Under the pieces are notes generated by a model that was not told the origin of the DNA, searched no databases, and saw only the letters and a program-made list of their open reading frames with translations. From assembly GCA_023846275.1 (NCBI GenBank), contig CM043872.1, positions 28,944,670 to 29,008,669 of the forward strand: a stretch of 64,000 bases of DNA, read 5' to 3'. Both the position numbers and the translations under genes were made by a program. The stretch is from Vanilla planifolia (Eukaryota > Streptophyta > Magnoliopsida > Asparagales > Orchidaceae). Below, one piece after another: positions 1-14,080 of the stretch (within the stretch, counting starts at the first letter, position 1; each line of letters opens with the position of its first letter).

Positions 1-3000
1 TCAGTTTTTTTTCATACCAATACCTAAAGCAGCATTTTCTAGTCCAATCTTTACATGAGTATTTTCCCAAACCATATTACATAAACTCACTTGTAAAAGC
101 ATAGTTTCTAGATGTACATTGTGTTTCTTCTTTGTAAGAGAGTTTTACTTTAGTAAATAGGATTTTTCCAGTCCACAGCTGAAGAAAGTACTCTATTATA
201 CCTCTGAAAGAGAATGACATAATGCAGTGCAAAACCTAACAGGATATTATATACTTTGGACAAACTTGAAGTTCTCTTGACAGAACAAATTAGGGATCAT
301 CCGTCAACAAATAACTTTTAGAGTTTGGAAGACAATTAATAGCTAGCACAAAATTGAATACCAAGTATTATTAATGATAATCACTACCATTCATATTTTA
401 TTGACAAATTGGCACTACTAAAAGAGGTAACTTGTTAATAATTGGACATTAAGTTTTTATTTATACCACTACCTGAATTAGCATTTTCCAGAATAATCTC
501 TGTAGGAGAATTTTCCCAGCCCATATTACATAAACCCACTTATCAAAACATAATTCCTTGATAAATGTTGTGTTGCTTATTCTAATATATTTTTCCTTTA
601 TTCAATGGGATTTGCCTTTTGCCCACTTTAGAAGTGAACGAGAAGTTCATATAATTGTACATGGGTTCACTATAAGTTTGTTTGTGCATCAATGCGTATG
701 ACTGAGAGCTTGTTGTAGACAATTAAGGAACAAGAATAAACAAAGTTGCAAAATATATTGAAGCAAATATGGATCCTCTGCATAAAAGAATAATAGATAT
801 GCATGATAGATTCTTCTAACAACCTACCTGTAACCTGGTCAAGACATCAAGAAATCTTTTGCCATCATGACTAATACTGAGTTTGATTACAAAGCATTAC
901 AATTTAATGTTGAGAAACATCAGTTTTGCTCCACTGATCCAAAACCTAGTGAATATCATGACGTTTTGCACCATCTTATGCATACTTTAAAAATGTATAA
1001 TGATGTTCTCTAAATTGTTACAATTGCTTACCTTCCATGGCTTGGCTTAGTGAATCAAAATCCATTAATATTCTTGATGCTTTGTTCTAAGATGATTACG
1101 TCAGTGTGGACTGCTTGCTAGCCTGCAAAAGGGAAACACCCAGTCATTTGATTATAGCTCTACAATTTTCTACTACGAGACCTAATAAATGCAAAAAATA
1201 TATATCTATAGAAGGCTGGGAAACATAATTCTTTCAGAAGCCAAGAAAGAAACATTTCGGTGGAAGCATCACAAGGAGTACATTCCTTTGCCAAGATTAT
1301 AGGCATTACATCAGATAAATTCCCTTTCTATCTTGGATATGCACTGATTCAAAGAGTAGATACTTGATGGCCAAACATTAGCTAACTTTGGAGAAAACTA
1401 AAAATGGGGCTTTTATGTTCACTTTTCTCATAAACACATAGCCATAGAAAAAACATTCATGAAAATTCGCAATAACTTAAATGTAATTGATTCAAGGTCT
1501 TATTTTCTAATCCTCCCAAAGACAACACATCTCAACCAGATTGACTTAACCATACTCTTTTGGATAACAAATAACCCAGCAAAATTTTGATCTATATATT
1601 ACAAGAACCGAAAAAGAAAAAATAGAAAACTTAGAAAATGTAATAACAATAAAGGGTGGACATGGATCGTCAATGATCAAATGACCTATTTTAGGTTTAT
1701 TTAGTTATCAAACAACCCATCTTTGAGAATGACTTAAGAAAATCTTTTTGGCAAAAATTGTTAGATATATCACGCAGTGCATGTGTAGCATGTTCGATTA
1801 AAAATAACAAATGAAATGCTATCTAGTGGAATGCTCATTTAAAAACACTTACAATTGCAGAAACACCATAGAGTCAGTTTAAAAAATTAATTAGCGAAAA
1901 GTTTTACTAATACGTCAAGAAAAGCCAAAGAAAGTGGCAAAACTTACGACACCAACAAGCACCGATGGTACAAAAATATATGACTAAATTTTGATGACAA
2001 TCCTGTTTTTGGGAATATCCATTAATAAAATGCAACTACATCTCAAATTTATATTATCTTATTATTATAAAGCTAATCTTATCCCTAGTATAATCTTTTG
2101 ATGCAGGAAAGCATATTTTCAATGGCTACTAGAAAAAATATTAAACAAAAAAACAATGATAAAACCAAATGTCGAGAAACCCAAGTACATGTACCAAAAT
2201 TGATAAAAAAATGAAAGAATATTCTCTGATAAAGCATGTTATGACAATGTCTACCAACACTCATTTTATTAACAGAACTTAAAAGTATCGTGATCATAGT
2301 AAGAAAATAAGTCACATCACAAAATTGTTGGATCTTATATCCAAATTGTTTCAAAACAAATTCAAGAAGAAAATAAAAGGTAGCACTTGATGCAACAGAG
2401 ATTAAGAGGGTACTTGAAATCTTATAGCATGTGAAGATGAGCCTATCTTTTATAGAAAATCTAAATGACATATCTCGTAAAGTTATGACAACACAACCAA
2501 AAATGCTCTTCAACATCCACATTCAGGTGAAGGAAGAACTAATCAGTATTATTATTAACACTATAAACAAAAGAATCCAATATTAGCGAGTTTTATAAAA
2601 AGGTTAAATATAAAAACTATAACACATCTAAAAAATCCTATTCCTTATAATGAATTCACAAAGACTCTAGGGAAAGTTAAAAACAATACAAGGTGAAATA
2701 TTATCACCAAAAAATATATTGATGAAATTATCTGTAAAGTAATACCTTTATATTTGTCAAATTATAGTAGAAAACTCATACTTGTGAGATCCAAATCTTA
2801 TATATTATCGATGAACACAATAATATCAATTCACAAATGATAGACTAAACTTCTTTTTAACAAAAGACAAAAGAATGTTAACAGAAGATACTATTGGTTT
2901 TGAACAAACAAAAAAGCCAATTAACACCAATCAAAAGTCATGTGTTATTGGTAACCAAATCAAACAAACTGATGACACTAATGGAAGTCTAAGCCTCCCA

Positions 3001-4440
3001 AAACCACTCTAGAAGATAACCAAAGTCAATCCTAAATTGCCTATAGAACCTCTAAAAGATCAGCTTATCTTCAGAAAAAAAATCCTTTTGGGCTCAAATT
3101 GCCAAAAGAAGAGACTCGTGATCAATTGAACCATTGGAAGTCCATTCAATGATCAAGCAATCTTGGAGAAGGACCCAAGAAAGGCTTTTTGGAAAAATCC
3201 TATTGCACGCATTGAGCAATGACACGTGTAGCAACAAAATGCAAGACATTGCATAGCAAGTGGCAATAGTGCGTGGAGCATATCACCCCATGCCCCAAAA
3301 GTGTCATGGTAGCTACCACCTATCATTGCACAGTAGTATGCAACATAGTGGGTAACACTTTCTGCTACACTTACAAAACCCACCACAATGGGTGCTACCT
3401 AACATTGCAAGCACATCAAATGCATGCGGAATCTAACTACCAAGCACACAGTCTTTGTGCATATGGCACATGAAGCATGCATTGAGTGTGCATCCTGACA
3501 CATGTACTAGGTCTGTAGTGGCGCAATAGGAATCCTAATGCATACAACATAGGGAAAATAAAGAAATCATTACTATTGTATAAAAAAAAAAATAAATGTA
3601 ATAAAATAAGGTGCCAAAGAATCCATAAAATAGGTGAAGGCATTTCCAATTTTTGGAATAAAACACTCTCTTTCATTATATTATTTAAGTTTTTTTACCA
3701 TTCTCACTTATTCACTAATGCAACATTAAATTATCGAGATCTTAGAACAAGACTTCTTATAGACAAAGCATTAAATGTAGAAGTCTGAGCACTTAAACTC
3801 TTATGACACAGAAAATGTGTGAGTGAGCATGTGTGCTAAACATGCACAATTAATGTTATTGGTGAGGGTTTCTCATAAAGATTAAATCTCATTTGTAGTT
3901 TAGATTGAATTTAAGTTGGAATTCAATTAAACAAAAAACAATAAAACTAATTCATAGACCAATAATCAATGAGGACTTTATTGCAAATCAACTTTGAGCC
4001 ATAAACGCATTGACTCAACATAAATTGAAATTAAACCATTTGCATGTGTATGTGCATGAATATACATCTTCCTTAAACATATAAGTGAATGAATTTATGA
4101 AATCATAATAACATACAAGATTATATTTAAAATTTACCTATGATAAAAAAAATCATTCAAATATATTGATAAGATTCAATTTTAGCTCAAATCAAGTTCA
4201 AATTAATAATCAATGAGCTAGATATTGCTCAAATCAAGACCAGACCAAACATTGTCCAAAACATCTATTAAATCAAGAAAAAATGAAAAACCTTACATCA
4301 AATCTTAAGGAAAGATTGGTTATATAAAAATCAAATCATTAGCATTCTTGTTAAGAAATAGAAATGCTTATCACCAAATTTTTATGTATTATTAGTTCTT
4401 TTACTAGAAGATGTACAAAATTATAGCATTATAAAGTATT
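1..4440. other. AT-rich DNA without a supportable gene
   Basis: No reading frame here has the length, composition or motifs of a gene; the longest (about 145 codons, minus strand near 2.1-2.5 kb) is low-complexity and matches no family I know. A diverged direct repeat lies at 5-178 and 452-630. The stretch near 0.85-1.2 kb has a weak retroelement gag look, but not enough to call. Confidence 0.5.
5..630. repeat. Diverged direct repeat, copies 5-178 and 452-630
   Basis: Both copies share, in order, an A-C-C-TA block, an 'agcattttc' block, 'attttccca', 'catattacataaac' and a T-rich tail ending near 'ggattt'. The spacing is about 447 bp. By eye the copies are around 70-75% alike. They may be old LTR pieces or a tandem duplication; no target duplication or primer site could be tied to them. 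Confidence 0.55.
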
Positions 4441-4494
4441 TGCATATATCTACTTTTAGAAATTAAATTATTTTTTTCTAAAGATTGACAATAA

Positions 4495-4628
4495 TATATA
4501 TATCTATATATATATATATATACAAAACACATATATCCTCATAAATAAAATTTTTAATATCTTTGACATTATTCTCAATATTCCTGATAGGTATCTCTTT
4601 TAGACCGTAATATATATATATATATATC
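4495..4628. repeat. AT dinucleotide microsatellites
   Basis: Two runs of alternating A and T lie at about 4,495-4,521 and 4,607-4,627. They are simple repeats with no coding role, at the left edge of the copia fossil. Confidence 0.8.
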
Positions 4629-4699
4629 ATGAATATCCAACTCGTTACAAAAATTAAAGAATTGAGGTAGTCTAAGTGCTTTTGTAAAAATGTCATCTA

Positions 4700-7640
4700 T
4701 TCTTCACTAGAGATGATGAGTAGTAATGATTTTCTAAGACAACATAACACCTCTGATGAAATAACAAACTATCTCAATGTGCTTGCCTTTTTCATAGAAG
4801 ATAAGATTGCTTACAATACAAAAAACTTCTTAATTATCATATTTAAGAACTATCGATGGAGTGAATAGAAAACTAACTTCGATGAGATTTTTTATTCACA
4901 TCATTTCATAAGAGTGACCCATTGATTTATATTCATCATCAACACCCAAACTAACAACAACCATTTAAATGTTACACTTCTAAATGCAAGATTTTTTCAT
5001 ACAAAAACAAAATATCCAAAGGTAGACTTTTGATTTCAACAAATCCAATATAGTCAACATCAAAGAAAGATTCAAACTATAAGTGGTTGTGCCTTTGGTA
5101 TATAATACTTCTAAAAATCTTTTAATATATCTAAAAATTTTTAAAACTATGTCCAAAATTTTCTTAATAGAATTTTGCACATTTTGTCTTACCGCATCAA
5201 CAACAAAGAAAATATCTAAACTAGTGACAATGACAAAAATGATTTTATAGACCAATCAACAATAAGAAAGAGTGTCTTTCAATGGTTATTTCTCTTCAAA
5301 GATTTAAAGAGTCTTCATAGGTGAGTCAACTGACTTGCACCGAAAAGGCCCAATCCCCTCAAGGTCTATGACATTTTCTTTAGAAAAGAGAGTCGCACCT
5401 TTGTTATATGCAAAGTCAGGAAAATACAATGAACGACCTAAATTTTTGGTAATAAAAATCTTCTAAACATACTATTTAATTTTTTCAATATTAGCTACAC
5501 CACTCCTAATCACAAATATGTTATCAACATAAACAAATGTTATCCACATAAACAAGAAGAATCACTAAGAAGAGCAGCAAATGAAAATAGAGTAATTAGC
5601 TATATTAATTTGTAGATTAACTTCAATTAATGTCTTACGTAATTTACTATATCAGGCACGATAAGCTCGTTTTAGCTCATATATAGCTTTTTGAAACTTA
5701 CAAACTTGGTCTCCTAATGAAAAACATACCCTAGAGGTTATCATATATAAACCACTTAGGAGAGGTTGTCATAAAAAATGACATTGCTAATATCCATTTG
5801 GAGAAGGTGTCATCTTTGGATAATGACAACAGAGAAAATAAAATGAACATAATTTAGCCAAGTCATAGTAAATCTTTTCAAAAAATTATCAATGCTATGA
5901 ACCTGGACATATCCTTTGGCCACCAAATGAGCTTTGTAGCAATCAATGGTTTAATCTGGATGAAATTCATAATGAATACCCATCTATGCAGAACATTTGT
6001 AATATTAATAAGTGGTGCACCAGATCCAAAATGTGGTAATCCATGAAAACCTACATTTCAATATCCATAGCATTTATTTTTTTAGAATCTAACAAACCTT
6101 CATGATAAGTTCTACAACTAAAAAAAATAGAGGCAAGTCAAAGGTACAAATAAGAAAATAATTGATCAAATGCAATAAGAAGCATTAAGTAGCAAGCAAT
6201 TTTTCACATAACTTCGTGAAGGGCAATTGTTCAGCAAAGATTTGAAGGGGTTGATGGGTTCTCAAACATAAGTGATTTCAAGGTTGGTCACATGCCAAAA
6301 AATAAGAAAGATGGGAAAATCAAGTATAAAAATGTAGCAGAGTAACAACAAGAACTAGAGCAATGAGTGGAAACAGAACATCGTTAGAAATTTTGGTTGA
6401 TGAGACAACTAAGAGAGAGGTTGTTGTGTTTAACCTTAACATCCACAAAGATACATAGACATTTTGTTGAAAAATCATAATAGTGATACCCTTTTATGCA
6501 TCTTGGAATAGCCAAGAAAAATGCACTTAACAACTTAAGAAAAAATCTTATCATGCATAGATTAAAGAAGTGAACAAATCATATATAATTAAAGTCCCAA
6601 GAAATGAGATGAAAAAGGGTTTGGTTGTGGTACAAAAGTGAAAAGAGCTATATTAAGACTAAGAGATAAAACTTAGTTGTAGGCTTTGTGAGCAACATCG
6701 CCCCAAAATTGTAATAGAATGTACATGTGAAACGTTAAGGTATAGGAAATATAATGAAGTCATTGGTATTTATGTTCAACCGCACCATTCTATTGTAAAG
6801 ATATTGAAATGTCAATTGATGAATAATGCTATGTTCAATATAAAAACAAATTATGTGTGTTCTAATGCATTATGAAAATAAAGAGCTTTTATAGAAAGAA
6901 ATAATTGGATTTTTATTTCTTAATAAATTTGTTTGAAGACATTAAATAGAGTTGATAGACATTTTAACAAGCATGCTTAGGTGGCTCTAGTGTGGTCATC
7001 TATAAATGAAATAAAATAACATTATCTCAAATGGGTTAGCAAAGAAATAAGCCACCATACATCAACGAGTTTGACTATGAGAAACAAATAAAGAACAAGA
7101 GACACGATGATGTTTGCCATACATATAAACATTACATTCAAACCTCCAGAATGAGAAAGGAACCTGAGAGAATACATGTAGATGATGAGAAGATAGAGAC
7201 TAAGATAATAGTGCCACTAAAACAAAGAAAATATGGCTTAGAAAGCTATTAACATAGAGCTAGAGAGATAATAGATTCCTTCAACAATGTCACTAATTAT
7301 TTTCTTTGTATTGAGATCTTAAAATCTACAATGAAAATGCGAGAAAATTACAAAGCAAATATGAGATTTGGTGAGCTAAAAGATAGATAACAAATTAACA
7401 AGCAAGTTTAAGACATATAAGACATTACCTAGGATCACTAAAAGCAAGAGACAATGGAGACTTTTCCAAAAACAAGTGAAGGAGATCCATCAACAACAAT
7501 AACATGTGAGAGAGTTTGCAGAGTAAGGAAGAAGAAGAACAAAAAATTATCAATCATGTGAGATAATGCACCAATGTCTAGACCCAAAATGTACCATAGT
7601 TAATAATCAAAACAAAACTAAAAGAAAAAATTGATGGAAG
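4700..7640 (-). mobile_element. Ty1/copia retrotransposon fossil
   Basis: Read on the minus strand, copia pol landmarks occur in the normal order: a protease-like block near 7.56 kb, an integrase block near 6.45-7.05 kb, reverse transcriptase near 5.50-5.99 kb and the start of RNase H near 5.0-5.4 kb. The element is broken, with well over ten breaks, and old. LTRs are not resolved; short stretches near 4.56-4.60 kb and 8.63-8.67 kb resemble each other and could be their remains, but no primer site or target duplication supports that. Confidence 0.65.
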
Positions 7641-8873
7641 GCAACAAGTAGTTAACAGTGATATAAAGTATCACAATAATTGCCCATATAAGATCAAAAA
7701 TAGCATTAGTAACATGTTGAGTAATCATAGGGTAGATAAAGTTTTCCAAGCAATGACTTGATGAGTTATTGGTACTTTGAAAATGCCATCAGGGCAAAAA
7801 GGAGTTGCAATAGTGAACAACACCTTCACGACCAAGACTACAATGATCATGTCTAAAACCAACAATGAAAGCAATATGTTCAAGGCTCAAGGAGGATATT
7901 AAGCAAGGAGCTCAGTGACTCAAGGAACGCATGTAAGAGTCATTGAGATATTAGGGATTATAGAGTTAACCATCAAATGAGCTTGAACATATTGGAGCAA
8001 TAAATGTAGTACAAAGAGAATCTTGGTCATAAGAAACCCATTTTGTTTTTATCTACATGTATTCTAGTAATAACTCTGGTGTTCTAGTAATAATGGAGAT
8101 GCAAGGAGTACCAACGAGATTTGGCATGGCAAGGAAAGGCAAGGTAGATGGAGAGGAAGCTTAAAGCATGAGAGGCTTAAGGTGGATGGGACAGGTTGAG
8201 GGCTGAGCCTTGAGGTGCACGATGCTTGGTGTGTGAAGGGCTTATGCTTCACAAGATTCTTCATGGCGGGAATAGAGAAATGTAATTGGGGATAAGGCTT
8301 GGTGTTTGAACGGGTTGTAATTCACAAGATTCTTCAATGCAAGGAAATAAAAATTTAACAAAGCTTGGGTTAAGGAAGCATGGGGTTATGACATGAGAGG
8401 ATAGAAGAATAAGTCTTTCGTTAGAGTGAAGCTTTGCAATCGTGAGATGGGGTGAGGCCTTAGGTTGTTGCTTAACACCATCCTAAAGAGAAATACTCTA
8501 AGGGAGAGTTTATAGATAAGAAAAATTCAACAATAACAAAAAAGAAGTAAACAAAAATTTACAAAAGTTATGATAAAATATTCTAGAGATATTCTTGAAA
8601 ATATTTTATACCTAATCTTTTTAATGGCCTTAATATTATTCCTAATATTCCTGATAATAAAAGAGTAATACAAAATTGGTTGCGAATTAGCTACATAGAT
8701 GTTCAAAAAATTTGCAAAACCATAAAAAAGTAAAAAATTAACTCCAGAGAACAATGATAAAACTAGGATGAAGGGTAAAGGGAGGACAATTGCAAGCAAC
8801 TAGTAAAAATGGAGGACAAAAACAACACGATCCAAGATTTTGGTGGAGTTGTTCTACACAAATATCCCAAAAA
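7641..8873. other. Retroelement leader or AT-rich spacer, no gene called
   Basis: This stretch lies upstream (minus sense) of the copia fossil and may hold its decayed gag and leader. A purine-rich tract near 8.09-8.30 kb gives short low-complexity frames only. I see no convincing gene. Confidence 0.4.
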
Positions 8874-9343
8874 CTAACAAGCTATGTGACTTCAATAGAG
8901 GAATTAATCCATCATCAGCCAACAACTATGTTAATGCAAAACTTTGCTTTAAGGAAATTGACAAAAGTTCACTTAATTGAGATTTAAACGAGTGCAATTA
9001 CAAGGCAAGGAGAGAGCTTAGATCCTCATAAGATAAAAGTGCACAATAAGAAAAGCAAAGAAGGCAAAGAAATGAAAGCCTTTATCTGGTGATCAACCTC
9101 CCACTAAACTAACAAGCTATGTGACTTCAACAGAGGAATTAATCCATCATCGCCCAACAATTACGTTAATGCAAAATTTGTCTTCAAGGAAATTGACAAA
9201 ATTTTACTTAATCGAGATTTAAACAAGTGCAATTACAAGGCAAGGAGAGAGCTTAGATTCTCCTAGGATATGAGTAGCCAATAAAAAAAGCAAAGAAAGC
9301 AAAGAAAGGAAAGCCTTTATCTGGTGATCAACCTCCCACTAAA
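8874..9343. repeat. Tandem duplication, two 235-bp units
   Basis: Unit 1 is 8,874-9,108 and unit 2 is 9,109-9,343, directly abutting. Both begin 'ctaacaagctatgtgactt' and end with 'cctcccactaaa'. By eye they are about 90% identical, so the duplication is younger than most repeats nearby. No gene is contained. Confidence 0.9.
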
Positions 9344-12300
9344 ATAAGAGCTTATTGATAACTAGCGAAGCAGATGATGTCTTCTGGCATCATTCCATAC
9401 ATAGAGGTGTTATAATTGTTATCTTGATAATGGTTGAACCTCTTGAGACAAATGCATGCATGAGAAAGTTATTGAGATTATGTTGATAGTAGCTTAACTG
9501 CCGAGTTACAAGCACAGTGGAGTTATCATTTTTATCAAGAAAATCTGACAGTCACCTTGATAATGATTTATTTGCCCAGGGAGAAGTATGTGCTCCTTTG
9601 CTGATAATGTGACAATGTTAGCTTAAACCACAAGATAAATTTGACATCAAGAGATTAAGCTTAAGATGGAATAGCTTTGATGGAGAGCATATAATTCATA
9701 CATTATATTTTCCTTTGTAAAACTCGATTTGGTTTGGCATGTGCTACATGAATTTTATAAACAATGTATGGCTCTCTTAAAGAATCTCATACTAGATGCA
9801 ATTGATTGGCCTTGATAGGCCAAACTTGGAGTACAATGACCAGAGGCAAATTGCCCCAATCAACAGCCAATGATGGAAAGAGCAATGTTAACAATTTATA
9901 AAAGGAAGAACAACCATAAGCATGATGTTTTATCCTTCAACTATGGAGGGAACGATGTTTGAAAAAAAACAGTTGCCGTAATCATTCGGCGACCTTCGGT
10001 AAATAATGAAATGGGAGCCGACAAGGCAGCCCTCTAAATAGGAAGCAAATATCTAAGCGCCGTCACAAGGAGAGAAAGCATATGCCGAGACACATTCGGC
10101 TAGAGAGTAAGTAGTTGTTAGCGATAAACAAGATGTGGGAATGAATTCCAAGAGCTTAAAACTGAGCTAATGAAAATGTAAGTGGAATGAATGAATGCAT
10201 TAGGTGGACTTAAAAAAATATATTTGTTTTAGAAATTATTATTCTATTTTTATATAAAAAAATAGTTGTGCATTTTACTTAAAAAAAATTAATTTTTATT
10301 ATGAGATCCAAATTAGTTTGTGAATAAAGACTATTTTATGATTAATTTTATAAGATATGCATCAAATGATAATAAATCTTCGATTCAAAGTGTTTTTTAA
10401 ATATGATCCCATTTATGATTTAAAGTTAATATTATAAACATACATTAGTTTAAGATGCATGCACAAAAAAAGATTTTAATAGTATCAACAATCAAATTTC
10501 ATTCCATTGGTGCATTTCAATGGGCTAAAAGATTTGGTTCGACAGGTAATTGATACCATCAATTGTGAAATCACATATGGCCCTAATCTTGATCAATTAA
10601 ATATTTTTATTAAAAACTTGTGGGGCACATGCTTTCCTTGAAGCCAAAAAGGTTAAGCATAAAGACTTTCTAAGAAATCACCAATCCCAATAAAACTATT
10701 TTCCAAACATGCTTAACTATAGAGTGTATCAAATCCAATGCTCTTGTGCTAGTTTTAGTCACTCTCCACATGTCCAACCTACAAAATCTTATTATGTTGC
10801 TATAGCTTTGTTGAGCACTTGACTTCAATATACCTCTGCAAAGGACATGTTTGTCGTTTAATTCTCATGCCAATAAAATTTTGAGGACCCAAGTTGCAAG
10901 ATTGTGACCCAATGATGTTCACATTCTCATTGAAACTCAAAGGGGTGTAACACAAGGACTTCCTAACTTATTACAACCCTCATCCAAATAGTGATGTTGG
11001 GGTAGGTACATCTTCAAATAAAGGAATTGTGCAAAACAAGGGAGAGAGCCAACAAGTCATTTGACTGGTAGTGAGAATGGAAACCATGATTCAGAGAACG
11101 GCAAAGCTAGCAGTAGCTAGCACGACCAAGGGTCGAAATAAGGTTGTAGCAGATGGTTGAGAGCAGCTCGCAGGAAATGTGGTCAAGATATCACAATAGT
11201 CAAGCATGACTTTTGGTGGATGGTGTTAGTCCATGGCTTTGGATGCTTGGGAGCTAGTTCATAGCTGCAAGAGTAGTCAAATAGGTGAGTATATAGTCAA
11301 GGCATGTGGTTGCTTGTGAGGGAAGCCTACATTCAACAAAGATTGGATAAGGGCTTTGATTCATTATCTTAGAAGTTGAACAAACAATGATAGTAGCGAA
11401 AGTTCAACTATGAAACATGTTAAGGGTTGCTGGCGTAGACATAAAAGTGAACAGCAAATCAAATTTATAGCCATGAGAAGATTAGGTTGGCAAAGTCATG
11501 TTGAGGGAACCGGAGATGAGGGCTTTAAAACACACAATGTATCATGCGTCATCTGTTCTCTATACTTAATAATACATATAATAAAATTAAGGCATATTAA
11601 ATCAAAGCTTTTATGTAATATAAGAACACAAAACCACTATCATCCTAGGAGGACAATAAAAAAGAATTTAAAATCATTTTTAAAACCTCTTCTTATAAAA
11701 TAAAACAATAATTTTAATAACATAAATTTATCTATTATAATAAAATCTTTAGCATATCAAATGTAACATCAAAATCTATAAAGTATAGCATTTTTTAAAA
11801 ACATCTCTTTACATTCAAACACTCAACATAAATGTCACTCTATTTACCCTTTTCGTGTATCTATAACATGACTTGTAATGTAAATAAAAAAATAACCTTT
11901 AAAAAGCTCAGTATTTGAATTTCTATCTAAAAAAATATCTCATATAAAATGATAATGCTAAGTAATAATAAATACAAATATAACATCTCTGAAATACTAA
12001 TCAATAACTATAACATATAAATAATAATATGATTTATATCATATATATGCAAGAATAAATAGTTTATATTATTCATATAATTGTAATATTATTTATGATG
12101 ATATAAGACCCAAATTTCTCAAATAAAAAATTATCAAATATCTATAATCATACCACATCTCATCTCTATCTAATATTTTATCATATTATATATAGATTTT
12201 TATTTATAAGCATATCATATCTAGTTAATAATATTAATTATTTCATATTCTTAGTACATCAAAACCTTGTACATAGTACTAGTAATAATTGAGAAAATTT

Positions 12301-13659
12301 TAATAATATCATCTTCATACGTCAAATCCTATACAAAATACTCACAATAGTGAAGAAAGAAGCTATAAATAGTGTCTATTAAGTCCAATATCATGACTTT
12401 CCCCTTTCATCAAAAAGTTTGCATAGTCAAATTCTTCCCCTTTTATACTCGCTTAGCATCAAATCCTCTCCCTGAAGCTCTAACTCCTGCAAATCTCATC
12501 TGGCGTCCCTCGATTGCCATTAAGTGGAGCTAAAAAAGCTCCTTTTTGTTTTAAAACCTCTTTTTTAATAAATACACGAATTAATAAATAAAATTAAAAA
12601 ATCATTTTATACTCAAGTTTTGAAAGCCAATTTAAAACAATTATAAAAAATTTAAAAGTTACATTTTTTTTCACAGAGAGTTCATACAATGCAACAGAAT
12701 GTTACTACATGTACTATAACAAATCCATATTATTAAAATATAAAAAAGTTATTACAATGGTTTGTAAAACATGGTAAAAAAGTAAACAACTACCAAATAA
12801 TATAGGTCATAATCTGTAATTCTCACTATTTTCCTAGAGTCTCGTATTGTATCTTATTCTGACATAAAGTATTAAATCAAAAACATAGGTTGAGTCAATC
12901 GTAACTCAAAAACAAAAATATTATAATATGTATGTGTGTGTATGTGTGTATAAAACAACAATATTTTAAATCATATCCAATATCGAGTAAATCTCATACA
13001 ACAAATATTTAAATAACATGTGATTTGCATACAAAATAAAATGTCATTTTATAATTTGAAATCACCTAACCTTCATATAAGAAATTGCATAAATTTATTT
13101 TAAGTCATTTCTTTTATCTTTTTTTAATGTATTTTTCTTTTAATTAATCTAAGACAAGACTTCTCATAAAATGATTAGGTCTACTGCTCTGAAACACATT
13201 ATTCTGAATAAGAATAGTCCTAATAAATGCTCATTTGGCTTATCTTTAAAACAAATCATTTTGAAATGATAAACTCTACTTTTGACAGTTAACATCAATA
13301 TATTTTTAAAATCGTATCTTATCTTTTTACAAACTATTCTTTTTTTCATTTTTTTCTGATTTGTACTAGCAATAGCCAAAACTTTCTTATCACTTTTACC
13401 TTCAACCTTTAGTGACCTTTATCATAATATTATAGTTTCATAAATGTACACAATATTCTTATGAAACAATAATCAAATCATAAAAACATCGACAATCAAT
13501 AGCAATACAAGTAACAATTACAATCAGTATGAAAACTTATAAATCTAAAGTCAATTATCCTATTGTGGTCACTAAACAACATACAACAATATAATAAACA
13601 TATATATAGATGTACAACTCTCCTTGCCTCATTTTCCTATTGTAGTAGTCTCACCTTTA
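9344..13659. other. AT-rich intergenic DNA, nothing recognised
   Basis: No gene-like frame, RNA gene or intact mobile element is recognisable. A short GT-rich microsatellite lies near 12,925-12,950. A moderately GC-richer patch near 9.97-10.09 kb has no recognisable content. Confidence 0.5.
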
Positions 13660-14080
13660 AGACCTTCTTACACATATGTCATGCAGAAATTTTTCTCGAA
13701 ATTCCGCTCCCGCAAGGGTACAGAAGCCCTCCCCCTCACGGTCTCCTTCCAGTCGATATCCCAGATCTTTCTAAAGAGCAACCGAACCCTTCTTCTCAAT
13801 GACTTTTCCCAGCCTTCTAAAGGAAGCCGAGCCCTCAAAATTTTCCCAAATGCCAAGTGACCCCTCCAAGGGTTACACCTTTCCTTTTATTTCCTCCTTC
13901 CGCATGCCCCAAGCTTCCCTCTCCCGGTTTCCCTCACGGCCGAACCATCTCTCAACGGAATGTTCCCCACAAGGGTCGCTTCTCCCTCCTAAATCTACCT
14001 CCCCAAACCGCAAAAGAATCCCTTACAATTCGCGGCGTTTAGTAATAAACCCTTCTTCTGACGGCGCAGCCATTTAGGCC
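13660..14080. other. GC-rich, pyrimidine-rich island of unknown origin
   Basis: About 420 bp with a composition near 50% GC and rich in C and T sits abruptly inside DNA of roughly 25% GC. Four overlapping frames of 60-90 codons are open here on both strands, which is expected from composition, and none matches a family I know. Possible sources are an organelle-derived insertion, an LTR remnant or a captured exon. The sequence alone does not decide. Confidence 0.5.

Noticed and set aside
2085-2522. A 145-codon minus-strand frame
   Set aside because: It is rich in Phe, Leu and Ile from A/T-rich DNA, with no recognised motif or splice context.
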